A stretch of 64,000 nucleotides of DNA, from the NCBI RefSeq assembly GCF_036588685.1, contig NC_086378.1, positions 30,977,578-31,041,577 of the forward strand, read 5' to 3'. Origin of the DNA: Mytilus trossulus (taxonomy: Eukaryota; Mollusca; Bivalvia; Mytilida; Mytilidae). Under the pieces are notes generated by a model. That model did no database searches and was not told the origin of the DNA. It saw nothing but the letters and a program-made list of their open reading frames with translations. Positions 1-10,411 of the stretch are shown here, piece by piece. The stretch's first letter is position 1. Every line of letters begins with the position of its first letter. The translations under genes and the position numbers were made by a program.

Positions 1-30
1 GATGAAGAACGTACCGAGTCAGAACGCCAG
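1..30 (+). other. possible 3' end of a plus-strand exon cut by the window edge
   Basis: The first 30 bases are open in frame 1 and end in CAG followed by GTAAAG at 31, a good splice-donor consensus. The frame reads acidic and polar (D-E-E-R-T-E-S-E-R-Q). Thirty bases are far too few to identify a protein, and a donor-like site can arise by chance. It lies on the strand opposite to the GLG1-like gene, so it would belong to a different gene. Confidence 0.15.
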
Positions 31-159
31 GTAAAGTGCAATACAGTTGATTAAATTGAAAGTTTATTGCTGACATCAATCTTGGATACAAATTTCATTA
101 ATATCTGGCAAATATAGAATTGTTCACCCGACTCAAGTTGAGAAAGCTGCATTTCTACT

Positions 160-490
160 TAATTAACATGTCTAAGGGACATAACTCTTGTAAAATATAT
201 TCATCAGTGCTGGTTTAAAAACTCATTTGAGACATTGGAGATATTAACCGTCACTATAAATTTCATAATATAAGTCTTCAAGAAACGGAGGCTAAAGAGA
301 GCTTTCAATACAATTTTCCATAAAGATTATATTTTCAAGGATCTCTCATAAATAGTTGTTTGAAACTAAGTTTCAAGTATGTACATGACATTGCTGATAC
401 TAAACTATCATGTAAATTTCATAAAAATCTGTTATGTATTGTATATATGTGAGAATGCTTCGAAATTACGACTAACAGACGGACAGACAC
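160..490. repeat. relic of a dispersed molluscan repeat
   Basis: The stretch contains the phrase 'gggacataactcttgta' near 178 and ends with 'gacggacagacacccagaat' near 478. I recognise both as typical of dispersed repeats in bivalve genomes (general knowledge, not checked). No coding potential is visible. The rest of 31-1310 is AT-rich and shows nothing that I can name. Confidence 0.3.
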
Positions 491-1317
491 CCAGAATTAT
501 CATGACATGAGTCAGTCAGATGGATCACATCTTCTTTTTTAAATTTACAGTTAACAATCATTTCATTTACTAAACATAAAAGACCGATTGCTTATAATAT
601 CTGATGAACAGACTTGACCTCTAAAAATGAACTTTGACCAATGAACCTGCCAGATGGATATGCAGGCATGTACACTTACATTAAAATCTTTCCAGGTATG
701 ATCAATACATTGTTGGTCAATATTAAAGAGAACAGTCATTCAAACACATTTATACCACCTGCTGTTAAATTCTAGGAAACAAATTTATTGATTACATGTA
801 GTTGTCACTGACTTTACATATATTCTCTTAAACATTTTCCTGTATGTGGTTTTAACTCATGTACAATTGTATTTAATTTGTTTTTATCCCGCAATTTAAC
901 ATTTATAATTGATCATTTCAAGCTGTTGTTTCATTTTTCATAGAAACCAAACTATAAATGACTTAAGACTAAATTTGACCTTGTCTTACATCATCTGACA
1001 AAAGCTAAAGAATATTTTTCCTCATTTAGGGGTAGTAATTCTCAAATCACAAATCACTAGAAAAAAGGAAGCTAAACTTCCTTTTTTCTGTTAATGAAAA
1101 GGAAAGAACACAGGAGACTGCTTATATATTTTCATGGTGACCCCTCCACCACCCCACCCCCCTTATTGTGAATAGAATGAATGAATTGCTGTTTACCAGA
1201 AGACTTATATATTCAGGAAGAGAGCACAATATTAAACAGGATATGAAATATGAAGCCTTCTTTGTACTACATCATGTACCACAAAACACTGAGTGTAACT
1301 TTTAAAGTGTTATAAAA

Positions 1318-1640
1318 ATAAGAAGATGTGGTTTGATTGCCAATTAGACAACTTACCGTCTCAATGCTCAACTTTGTACTTTATTTGGCCTTTTTAACTT
1401 TTTTGGACTCAGGCGTCACTGATGAGTCTTTTATAGATGAAACGCGCGTATATAGAAAATTAAGTCCTGATATCTATGATGGGTTTATATCTGACACCAA
1501 ATAACATAACTGTTTACAACTATAGGTAACTGAACAGCCTTCAACAATGAACAAGACCCACACTGCATAGACAGCTTTTTAAGACCCCTAAATGACATAA
1601 ACGAGAGCAAACAGCCTGACGAACTCACATGGTAAAAGTC
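1318..1640 (-). repeat. dispersed repeat family M (reverse copy), interrupted
   Basis: The outer parts (1318-1360 and about 1500-1640) match the repeat seen complete at 7975-8235 and 36930-37232, but in reverse orientation: 'gaagatgtggt..tgattgccaat' on the left and 'caactatagg..cttcaacaatga' on the right. The middle (1367-1498) is a copy of a different repeat (family H) and appears to have inserted into this one. Confidence 0.6.
1367..1498 (+). repeat. dispersed repeat family H, with hammerhead-like core
   Basis: The sequence carries 'gcgtcactgatgagtctt' followed by 'gatgaaacgcgcg', then a tail like 'ctatgatgggtttat'. Related copies are at 17446-18335 (minus strand, split), 48205-48275 (fragment) and 61310-61440. 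The order CTGATGA, short hairpin, GAAAC resembles the conserved core of hammerhead ribozymes, but no convincing helix I is visible, so activity is not claimed. Family H is common in mussel sequences as far as I recall. Confidence 0.5.
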
Positions 1641-1663
1641 ATCAACATAATACATCACATTAT

Positions 1664-1865
1664 TGTTTCTTCAAGTGAGAGAACATCATCTTTATAGTGT
1701 AAAGTTAAGTTAAAGCATATTGATAACTTCTTTTGTTTCTTCCTAAAAAGATCTTGTATGAAGTCAGCCTCATAAGAATAAAGTCAGCAAGAAGAGGAGC
1801 AGTTTGTTCTCATTGAAATAGCAATAGTTTGTTGAAAAACATGTCCTTTAAACATAACAAATATA
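1664..1865 (-). pseudogene. Penelope-like reverse transcriptase fragment
   Basis: Read on the minus strand with one stop, this segment aligns with the palm region of the reverse transcriptases at 8720-9870 and 44075-45565: a G-H-V-F-x-Q-T block, then x-T-N-C-x-x-L-L-A-D-F, Y-E-A-D-F-I-Q and a degenerate K-D-D-V-L-S (the catalytic motif is Y-I-D-D-V-L-S in the other copies). It is a dead, truncated insertion lying just downstream of GLG1-like exon 3. Confidence 0.65.
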
Positions 1866-2090
1866 TTACTGTAAACCAACTTATTTTTGCAAGCTATAGT
1901 AATAACACGAATATAAACTGTCCTGAATATGTCAAACCTGGATTGTTCCTGCAAGTATATAAGATTATCACGAAATTAGATTGCTGCAAAGTGGTCTAGA
2001 AAGGGTAAAATGTGAAATAAAGTATAGAAAAAGATAAGTTGATTTCAGTACTCATTCAGTCCTCTAGTTATAGTTATTTGTAATATTTAC

Positions 2091-2177
2091 CCGAGGCAAA
2101 TCCTCCTTACAGACATCATTTGCAACCATTTCAAATCTGTCATCTTTAGTCAAATTTTTCTTATAGTTCCAAAGAAG
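2091..2177 (-). CDS. GLG1: GLG1-like coding exon 3
   Basis: This 29-codon exon begins L-L-W-N-Y-K-K-N-L-T and ends C-K-E-D-L-P-R. It has a CTTTTCAG acceptor (2179-2178) and a GTAAAT donor (2090-2089). The N-L-T is a potential N-glycosylation site also present at this place in vertebrate GLG1. I did not find exon 4 between 1 and 2090, so it is probably outside the window. Confidence 0.88.
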
Positions 2178-5100
2178 CTGAAAAGAAATGTAAACTAAAT
2201 TAAATGAATACATAATCTTATATTACGGATTACAAATGTGTCGAGGTTTGTGATTGGATAACAACACAGAGATGTCAGTATATATTCAGGAAACTGCCGG
2301 GGTATATACGACGTTTTTATCCCCAATTGGAACCTCAAAAACGTCATCATAACACCGGTTACTATGTGACGTAGTCAAAAGCTATCAGACTGTCAAAGGC
2401 TCACAGAGGGAAAATAACGACGTGCTTCAGTCAATAATACATTTTTTATACAAAATCACGCAATTAACACTTTTAATACTTATATTTAATGTTAAAAGTG
2501 TTATTATTAATTATTACATACACGATAAAATTATTTTCAAAGCAAATTAGAAAATACTTCACGTATGCGGAACAGGTTGGGTTTTTTAACTTATATATTT
2601 GTTGTCAACAAATACTTTCACTGGGAAATAACATTAAGTCAGGGGTAATCCGTAATATATGTGTAATTCAGGTCTCAGAAAAGGTATATACTGTGACATT
2701 CCCGGCTTAGAGCTTATATCCCCTTCGCCTTTGGCTCAGGGGATATAAACTCTAAGCCGGGAATGTCACAGTATATACCCTGTCTGAGACCTGAATAACA
2801 TATAATATTTGTGAACTTATATTATATATATGTTGTCATACATGGCAGTCTGCACCAAAACTTTTTCAACTAAAAGTACGAAGACCAATATTCTGATATT
2901 TTTCTTATCATGCTTATTGGTACATTGTACATGTACAAAAATTACTGGTCCAAATGAAATTTTACTAGTCTGGGGCATCGGACTAGTGGCTCACCATGCC
3001 GATTGGTTACATGTCCCTTTCTTAAATTAAAAAAAAGTTACCGTCTACCAAGAAAGACATGTCACTGACAACTGAAATCTCATCGATGCTCATGCACATG
3101 TTTCTGTCCAGAAAACCCCAAAATCAAAAAGATTTAATTTTTTTTTTTAAAAAGATGCACAATTTCATCATGTTCATGTCAACTTGAATACCCTGTGCAA
3201 GAAAGGTTGAATTCTATTAATTAGTTTTAAAGGATTTGATCTGTCCATGTTTTGATTTCTGAAAATCCAAAATCACTGATCAGAAATTAAGATAGTAGGG
3301 TCACAACTTCGTGTCTAATGATTGGTGAATCTTATGAATTCTGATTTATGAATACATACATTGTCAATACTTAACATGCTAAAATAAAATGTTTTATACT
3401 TTTCTGTTCGTTTATTTTTTTTCAGTAATGACTACATCATACAAACAACAAAATTTCTAATTGAACAAGGTCAAGACTTCTTTCGACTTTTAAATGATAT
3501 TTTTACACTTTACATATTTAGAGGTGTACTGATTGATATCTCTCTTAGTCATGTGATTTATTTACAGGTATTCATTTTGATTGTCCTTCTGGGGAATCAT
3601 TTTATTTACCTCTATGTACATTGTATATTAAGATGGTACCCAACACCTTATCTAAAATTAATTTGGATTGTTTAATTTTCTTAAATTTTTGACAACCAAT
3701 AACAAAGTATTGACTCTTTGGAGAAAAATATGAAAATTTCAAAAAACTTGAACCAACCGTTTTATCAGAAAAATTACACTGGTTATATAGCAATTTGAAG
3801 AACAATTATTTTGATCATTGAGAAGCTCAATATTTCTTTTATAACAAAACAACATTATTTAAACGTTCTGCTGATTTTACAGAGTTATCTCCCCATAGTG
3901 TTAGGTACCACCCTAACATACATGTATGCATACATGTATTTAATTTCTTACATAGATATAGGAAGATGTGGTGTGAGTGCCAATGAGACAACTCTCCATC
4001 CAAATAACAATTTAAAAATTAAACCATTATAGGTTAAAGTACAGCCTTCAACACGGAGCCTTGGCTCACACCGAACAACAAGCTATGCCTACATTTAGTT
4101 TGCTTTGTGCATCCTTTAAATACATTTGTTTTCTGTTGGTTTTCTGCCCCTGATAATATGACTATTTCATTCTATTTCAGAAATGCCTTCATACAAATAT
4201 ATATTATCACATTATTAAATTTATAAAGAACAAGGTAAATAAACAACTCTTAATTTATCAAACAGTTTTGTTTGGTTTTTTATATTGCGTATGACAACAT
4301 TTAATTTGATGTCAACAATTAATAACGAATTTGACACTTATAATGTATCAACATAAAAAAAGTTAAGGAAAAGGAAGGGAATTTATTTTACTTGATGAAT
4401 TATATCTATAATTATCTCTGAACCAGGATTTGGACCAAAAACAATGCAATTATTTCTTGATTACACTTATTATATTCTGATTGTAAATTTTCATTTGTCT
4501 TGTATTCCATATTTGTAATGATCTGATCTACATAAATTTTATCCTTTTCTAGGCATTGCCTCTTTATTTTTGGGATGCCTAGTCTCTCAGGTCATGTAGT
4601 TCATAGAGTTGGTTTAAGCAAATTACCGTATTAAAAAATATGTCCAGCTTTTACTACAAAAATGTTTAGAAAAGTAGAGCTCTAAAAGATAAAACACAAA
4701 GTCTACATTGTACAGCAAAGTCATAAACAAAATGTGTTTTTCAAAACTAGAAAAGTATCCCTCATTTAAGGAATAGCTTCTCATATGGAGAACTATTCCC
4801 CATTTGATGGATTCTCCTCAACATAAAAAGGAATGATTTGATAAAATATAAATTAATTTAACTCAGACCATATAGATATAGATATACTATCAACATTGAA
4901 ATCTGTGGTTGCTTTTAAATTTCTGTACATAAATACTTCAAAGTATAAATAAATTGTGTCTAAGGCCATATATAGTGTTCCTTAACACAGGTTTACAAAT
5001 GTATCCAGTATAGTAGGTCTTAATCCAAAAATAAAACTTACATGTTGGCAATCTATGGACACTTCATCTGCAATCTGAAATAAACATAATAAAACCATTA

Positions 5101-8100
5101 ATAAAATGCATTGCAATGAACTATTCAATATTTATAAATACATTGTCAGCCATTGTGCAATGTTTGTGTCTTTATACAAAACAAAAGTGCACATGCAGAA
5201 ATGATTTTGAAGGTTAAGGTCCATCATGTAAACATTGCAAGGATCAAATATACAAATGTATATGTCAAAGGAATAAGTTCGGTAAGGGCCATATTTGGCC
5301 CCAATAATAAAGTTCATAGTTACAATACAATACATGTTTCAAGTTGCCCTAAAGACATGTTAGAAAGTTAAACAGAACTGTTTTTGTCAAAGTTTAATTC
5401 TAACACGTTCATTTTTACATCCAAAAAAGGTCAAAATAAGGGATTTTGGTGAAATTTGACAAAATCAGCTAGATTTCAACCAAATGAAGGACCAGGAAAC
5501 ATAGAGCGCAGGCGTCGACAAGCTTAAGATTCAAAGAAGACATGTTAAATGTCTTCACAAACATAATTTTAAAAGATCTTTGTTGTCGACGTATGCGCTC
5601 TATGTTTCCTGTCCAATAATCTATGGAAATTTACCCATTTTCGTTGATTTTTTCATGAAAAATCAATATGAGTACAACTTGTGACGTCATAATGAAACGC
5701 AGAAACGTAAAATTTTCAACAAAATGGTTTATATCCTAGCTAGTCAATGTATTAGCTGTAATTTATCTTGATATTGGTCGATAAATATGAATTTGAAATT
5801 TACGCTAAAAAACGGGGCCATTTTAGGACCTTATCGAACATACTCCTTTATCCTATTATTCATAATAAGTGAGTATTTCACATGTCAAGCATTCACTGAA
5901 GCATTTAAATGAGGTCCAGGACAATGAAATAAAAGATGGACACTTTGTTACATAAGGTATCAGCTTCAAGGTCTTCTACAGGCACGGATCCAGAGGGGGG
6001 GTTCCGGGGGTTGGACGATCAATGCATTTGAATGGGGACATGTAATTGGAACCCCCCCTTTGTCCTGGGTTTGGAACTCCTCTTTTTAAAATGGCTGGAT
6101 CCGCCCCTGTTCTACCTTCTAAAATATGAAGCATAATACAAATAGTTTATCTTGCTGTCATCGCTGCCTGATTGTTATCCCTTTAATTACAATCTACAAC
6201 CAAAGCAGGCAAGACAAAAACTAATGTCTTAATTTTACCACAAGTACCAAGTAGGAAAAAAGTATGTTTTAGAATATCAAAGTCAATGTGAATGAAACTG
6301 AAAGTGGTGGAATATAACAGTAGACGTCATAATTTTATTTTTTTAGAAACAAAAGTCTAAATGTTTAGGACAATTCTCAATTCAATGGAATTTACATGTA
6401 CCACTGTGGATTTGACAGTATTAAATAATGTCCCCAAGATTTTTAAATACCTGAATACGATTTAAAAAGCCATACATAATAAAATTATCCTCTATATAAC
6501 TTTTAAACATTGACAAAAATAATCAGATACATTTGTATTATGTGTTCAAACTTCTTTAAATAAACAATATACAATGAAATGAAAAGACCTAAAATAAAGA
6601 AGATTCAAGGACTTGTTATTATGCGAGTTCCCATAATATGTTTATTGGGTTACATGGACAGTTAGATTAAATGCTAGAAATGAAGTATATCCATATTATT
6701 TTAAAAGCTTAGATATTAGTACCATCATTCATGACCATATAAACATAAATAATGGTCTTCTCTTATTTTATTTAGAATTAGATAAAGTCCATCTGTATTA
6801 AACATATCAGAATAGAATTTTGTTTTTATTAAATTTTTGTTCTAAGAACTTAACTAAACATATGTAGATCTGATGTGATTGAATGAACATGTACATGTTA
6901 TTGGAACTACAAGTAAATGTTATTGAAGCAGTGCTCTTTTAAATGAGAAATATTAATTTATTTTTTAAGATGCTTTGGCCACTGGACTCTTCTTCAGTTT
7001 CTTTATATATAAAAAACTGATAAAGGCTTGTGGCGGAAACATCTTAAAATTAAATTAAGGTGTTGGTAATGGTAAACATAAAACTGGTAATAAGAGGGAC
7101 CGTGATTAGCCATCAGAGGACAGTGAATTTTTTTAATCACTGCGTTCGTAATTGAAGTCTTTTACATAATCTTCAACAGATCAAAATTTCTGTGTAAAAT
7201 TAAAGGGCTAACTTTTAACATGATTATCATTCCAATTCCAATTGTACCCATAAACTGGGATCAGTATATCTATTGGAAAATTAATCTGATCTAAAATTGA
7301 AATAATTCAAAACTGTATGAGTCTCTGTAAGTTTTATGGCCTATTGAGGAGTCTTATTGACATGATTGAAAAACATTTTACCACATAATTCCAAATTCTT
7401 AACATATATATACAATGTTCATGATGTTACGTACAACGAATTTGCTGTTTCAGAATCTAATGCATTCTGGGTAATATATTCAAAAGTGTACACCAAACCA
7501 TTTTGATTGGTTTTAATTGTTCGAAACACTGAAAATCCATCCAATAACATAACATTTTTTCATTTTGGATTCGAATTTTGAAAAGGTGAATTGGTAATTT
7601 ATAAAGTATTATTGTGAAGTATATACATTTTTTTTTATCTAAAATGAACAATAAATAAAGAGTGATTTTTTTAAAAGTACAATGGTTTGTTAAATTCAGT
7701 TACTGAAATGCCATAAGCACCATTTTTTTTATTTCCCCTTCGGCATTCAGTACCCGTCAGTGAGGAAACAAATGCAAAAGACAACTTTCGAGTTCGATGC
7801 ATTACAGTCAAAAACTTTGGTTTTAGTGAACATCATTTGTGCCTTTAGAGGGTTGTCACTTCCGTTCCAATGTTGAGCAAGTGGTTGGAATACTGTCCCA
7901 GGTTAGGGTTGGGATCCCGCTAACATGTTTAACCCCACCACATTATTTAAGTATGTGCCTGTCCCAAGTCAGGAGCCTGTAATTCAGTGGTTGTTGTTTG
8001 TTTATGTGTTACATATTTGTTTTTCATTCATTTTTTTATATAAATAAGGCCGTTACTTTTCTCTTTTCAATTGTTTCACATTGTCTTATCGGGACCTTTT

Positions 8101-10381
8101 ATAGCTGACTATGTGGTATGGGCTTTGCTCATTGTTGAAAGGTGTACAGTGACCTATAGTTGTTAATGTCATCGTCATTTGGGTCTGTTGTGGACAGTTG
8201 TCTCATTGGCAATTATACCACATCTTCGTTTTTATATAAAGCTATATTGCAAGATTTTTTTTAGAAAAATGAATTTTTATAATTGTCTTTCAGCACTGAG
8301 CACTGTCATTAGGGAATAGACCACTTTCGAGTTCATCCGTCACTGGAAAAAACTCGTCAATTATACACACCTTTATGATGTCATTTACCAGATAGAGGGG
8401 GTCGTCTGTATCCCTGCACTATTTACGTTCATCAAGCGTCTTAGTGATCATCATTGTGTAGGATAAACTAGAAATAATGGTTGTTCTGTAGGTACTTAAT
8501 GACAATTCCCTAATGACAGCAGTACTGGTTGTCAATTTTGAGAATTCAATTTGTCGAATAATTTGTACAATATAGAATTATAGGTTTCCAACCACTTGCT
8601 CAACATTGGAACGGAAGTGACGACGCCCCTAAACGCACAAATGACGGTGATAAAGGCACGTATAATTGGCGAGTTTTTTCCGGTGACAGATGAACTCGAA
8701 AGTGGTCTATTGTGATTACATGTAAGTACCTACAGAACAAATATTATATCTAGTTTATCATGCACAATGACAATCACTAAAAGAGGGACAGTCAAACTCA
8801 TAAATCGAAAATGAACTGACAACGGCATGGCTAAAAATGAAAAAGACAAACAAACAAACAATAGTACACCTGACATAACATAGAAAACTAAAGAATAAAC
8901 AACTCCAACCCCCCCCCCCAAAAAAAAAATAAAATAAGGTGCTCTGGAAAGGGTAAGCAGATCCTGCTCCACATGTGGCACCTGTCACGTTGCTTATGTG
9001 ATAACAAATCCGGTAAATAGTCTAATTCAGTAGGTCACTTTCATAAAAGGGAAGGTTTTTGTAGTTTATACGACGCAAGGAACATATCAGATATCATTTT
9101 TGAAATGGTGATTCCAAAACGGGCAACCAACTTGTGATGGCGTCCGTAAAATTTACGAAGTGATGATTTCAACTTCACCATTTGGAACTCTTGGTTTAAT
9201 AGCTTCCTTGTGAGCAGCAACCCTCTATCAAGAAAATCACAATAGAAAATGCAAGCACTGGAATATCGTATCAATTTGGAGATAAACACTGTATGCAGGT
9301 CATGCAGGTGCTGCTGCAATGTTGGTACTTAGAAAAGGAAAGTTCACACTTGGAAAACTGAAATCATCTCTTTTTGTCGTAAAGTTTTGTTTTCAACCGA
9401 CCCTCATTGTCAATTACTAGATGTAGGTCAAGATATGAGGCTGACTTAACTGTATCTGTAGTATCCTTTATCTCAAGTTCGATGGGATAGATGTGTTCAA
9501 CATAGTCACCAAATTTTAAATTATTTAGTGAAAGAACATCATCTATATAATGGAAAGTAGAGTTAAATGATATTGCTAAGTTCTTATCTTTCTTCCTAAG
9601 AAGTTCCTGTATGAAGTCAGCCTCATAATAATAAAGACACAAGTTGATAAGAAGAGGGGCACAATTTGTTCCGTTTGGAATACCGACAGTCTGTGAAATA
9701 CATGTACTCCAAACATAACAAATATGTTGTCAATCAAAAAATCAAGCATCTTGATAATGTCAGTTTCAGATTATAAAAAAATTGAATCAGAGGCATCCTT
9801 TACAAAGTAGGATTTTTCCCTCCCGAAGACAAGATAGCGTGTATCTACGTTCATTAAGAAACTTGATGAACATTTATATTGTAGTAGATGATATTTGAAT
9901 ACAGAATATTTGACTATAATAGTGATAGCCAGTGTATAAATTGCCAACTATGATCATGTACATGTACCTTTTCATCACTTTGTAGACAATCAATGACTTC
10001 GAAGTTGTTATCAGCTATTTTGGGGTTGCAGAATCTCTTGATGTCCTCTCTGCACTGTGGTTGTTCCGACAGTTTGAACTGAGGAAACTTTTTTGGTCTG
10101 CCTTTTGGTACCTGGCCCTCAGGTACGTTTCCATCTGCGTTTTGTCCAAATCCTAAAGGTCTCTGCTGTCTCAAACTTTCTTCATTCACTCCAACCTTTG
10201 CCTTGGGAACACCGGCTAATTTTCCACCAGTTTGTCCTACCATGGGTTTGAATTTGGGGTTAAATCGTTCTTCATTCTGTGCAGGATTTGCGTGTTGGTC
10301 GTTTAGATTCTGACAATTGACAAGGGCAATGAAAACACTAAATAATAAAAACAGAAGTACACGTCGACTTGTGTTCTCCAT
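2091..10381 (-). CDS. GLG1: GLG1/ESL-1-like Golgi cysteine-rich glycoprotein, first three coding exons (partial)
   Basis: Joined exons 10381-9968, 5074-5042 and 2177-2091 give 178 codons, open at the left (3') side. The protein starts with a signal peptide and a charged, Pro/Gly/Lys-rich spacer. It then enters the first GLG1 cysteine-rich repeat: C-R-E-D-I-K-R-F-C, N-N-F-E-V-I-D-C-L-Q, D-C-Q-H-L-L-W-N-Y-K, N-L-T, A-N-D-V-C-K. That order and spacing is the family hallmark; vertebrate GLG1 (MG-160, ESL-1, cysteine-rich FGF receptor) is a type I Golgi membrane protein that binds FGFs, E-selectin and TGF-beta precursors. All introns are phase 0 with GT-AG borders. Intron 1 (4.9 kb) carries a Penelope-like relic and several small inverted-repeat elements. 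The remaining cysteine-rich repeats and the membrane anchor must lie beyond position 1. Confidence 0.85.
2220..2658. mobile_element. putative MITE with 14-bp terminal inverted repeats
   Basis: 'atattacggattac' at 2220-2233 is the exact reverse complement of 'gtaatccgtaatat' at 2645-2658. The inside has no coding capacity. I see no clear target duplication, so the ends may not be exact. It sits a few dozen bases upstream (gene sense) of GLG1-like exon 3, in intron 2. Confidence 0.5.
2666..2796. repeat. long perfect-stem hairpin (fold-back)
   Basis: The left arm 2666-2723 and right arm 2740-2796 are inverted copies ('attcaggtctcag' against 'ctgagacctgaat', 'cattcccggcttagag' against 'ctctaagccgggaatg') with only a few mismatches around a loop of about 16 bases. 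It directly follows the putative MITE at 2220-2658 and may be part of the same composite element. It would give a stable hairpin in GLG1-like intron 2 RNA. Confidence 0.7.
2925..3005. repeat. dispersed repeat, copy 1 (partner at 25640-25735)
   Basis: 'ttttactagtctggggcat' and 'cggactagtggctcacc' recur with changes at 25675-25712. The core 'actagtc..gactagt' is itself a short inverted repeat. Confidence 0.5.
3625..3925. repeat. dispersed repeat, copy 1 (uninterrupted)
   Basis: The segment runs from 'gatggtacccaacacctta' to 'gagttatctccccatagtg' and 'ttaggtaccacc'. The same order of phrases occurs at 25880-25990 plus 27243-27430, where it is split by a TIR element. The present copy therefore serves as the empty-site reference. 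It is itself roughly symmetrical, starting 'ggtaccca' and ending with 'taggtacc', so it may be an old inverted-repeat element. Confidence 0.6.
3958..4095 (-). repeat. dispersed repeat family M, short form
   Basis: 'ggaagatgtggtgtgagtgc', 'caatgagacaactctccatc' and 'aaagtacagccttcaacacg' match almost base for base the copy at 18484-18640. It is one end of the family seen at 7975-8235. Confidence 0.7.
5042..5074 (-). CDS. GLG1: GLG1-like coding exon 2 (33-bp microexon)
   Basis: This 11-codon exon (I-A-D-E-V-S-I-D-C-Q-H) has a TTTCAG acceptor at 5076-5075 and a GTAAGT donor at 5041. It is phase 0 on both sides, so skipping it would keep frame but remove one repeat cysteine. It supplies the D-C-x-H that in GLG1 proteins comes directly before L-L/I-W-N-Y-K, which exon 3 begins with. 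Confidence 0.85.
5489..5614. mobile_element. small inverted-repeat element (MITE)
   Basis: Arms of about 29 bp: 'aggaaacatagagcgca' with 'gcgtcgacaa' on the left, and 'ttgtcgacg' with 'tgcgctctatgtttcct' on the right, with a few mismatches. It is non-coding and lies in GLG1-like intron 1. The flanking 'ggacc' and 'gtcc' extend the palindrome. Confidence 0.7.
5979..6109. mobile_element. hAT-like MITE with CAG ends
   Basis: The ends are 'caggcacggatccag' and 'ctggatccgcccctg', imperfect inverted repeats starting CAG as hAT elements do. The 5 bp TTCTA occur directly before (5974-5978) and after (6110-6114) the element and look like a target duplication, though hAT duplications are more often 8 bp. 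A related copy is at 42268-42382 (shared inside phrase 'ggacgatcaatgcatttg'). Confidence 0.7.
6967..7048. repeat. imperfect palindrome carrying a CTGA..GAAAC motif
   Basis: 'taagatgctttggccac' with 'cttcttcagttt' is mirrored by 'aaactgataaaggc' with 'gtggcggaaacatctta'. Both arms look like decayed copies of one motif in inverted orientation. The right arm has the CTGA-stem-GAAAC order reminiscent of hammerhead cores found in some retroelements, but it is too degenerate to call. Confidence 0.45.
7775..7895 (-). repeat. partial inverted copy of the MITE at 8315-8711
   Basis: 'cttccgttccaatgttgag' and 'caagtggttgga' near 7858-7890 are the reverse complement of 'ccaaccacttgctcaac' and 'attggaacggaagtgacg' at 8589-8622. 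'actttcgagttc' near 7784 corresponds to its terminal repeat. Confidence 0.6.
7897..8235 (+). repeat. dispersed repeat family M, long copy
   Basis: It runs from 'ccaggttagggttgggatc' through 'aggagcctgtaattcagtgg', 'cattgtcttatcgggacct' and 'gtatgggctttgctcattg' to 'gacagttgtctcattggc'. The same order is at 36930-37232, with diverged relatives at 51190-51425, 60710-60835 and 61555-61800 and reversed fragments at 1318, 3958, 18484 and 28793. It is a very common mussel repeat as far as I recall; its class is unknown to me. Confidence 0.75.
8315..8711. mobile_element. MITE with 42-bp terminal inverted repeats
   Basis: The left arm 8315-8356 and right arm 8670-8711 are inverted with two mismatches in 42 ('aatagaccactttcgagttc' against 'gaactcgaaagtggtctatt'), and weaker pairing extends further in. 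It is non-coding. It overlaps a second, looser inverted relation between 8459-8515 and 8722-8765, suggesting insertion into or beside another element. It lies in GLG1-like intron 1. Confidence 0.75.
8720..9870 (-). pseudogene. Penelope-like element, 5'-truncated, RT plus 3' tail
   Basis: In gene sense, 9870-9041 encodes a broken reverse transcriptase: a Q-T-V/I-G-I-P-x-G-T-N-C-A block near 9690-9640, Y-Y-Y-E-A-D-F-I-Q-E-L-L, catalytic Y-I-D-D-V-L-S near 9555, Y-L-D-L-H-L-V-I-D-N-E-G, then S-K-L-I-R-Y-S, F-L-D-R-G-L-L-L-T-R-K-L-L-N-Q and F-Y-G-R-H-H. Frameshifts near 9360 and 9640 kill it. Positions 9040-8720 are the non-coding 3' tail shared with 51790-52090. Assignment to Penelope-like elements rests on the RT block order; no GIY-YIG domain is visible in this copy. 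It lies in GLG1-like intron 1, same orientation as the gene. Confidence 0.7.
9968..10381 (-). CDS. GLG1: GLG1-like coding exon 1
   Basis: The exon has 138 codons. The start chosen at 10381 (M-E-N-T-S-R-R) has A at -3 and G at +4 and places the hydrophobic core L-L-F-L-L-F-S-V-F-I-A-L directly after two arginines, as in a signal peptide ending near V-N-C-Q. An in-frame ATG ten codons upstream (10411) is possible but has a weaker context. The exon ends in AAG with GT donor at 9967-9966, directly after the fourth cysteine block (C-L-Q-S-D-E-K). Open reading beyond 9968 is intron read-through. Confidence 0.85.
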
Positions 10382-10411
10382 TTTGATCAAATCACTACTA
10401 ATAAAAATCAT

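Noticed and set aside
1..2090. Search for GLG1-like exon 4 left of exon 3
   Set aside because: No minus-strand segment with an AG acceptor and the expected cysteine pattern could be found; it is probably beyond the window.
2830..3030. 66-codon open frame with a leucine/cysteine-rich start
   Set aside because: It lies inside a dispersed repeat shared with 25640-25735, has no homologue that I recognise and no splice or start support.
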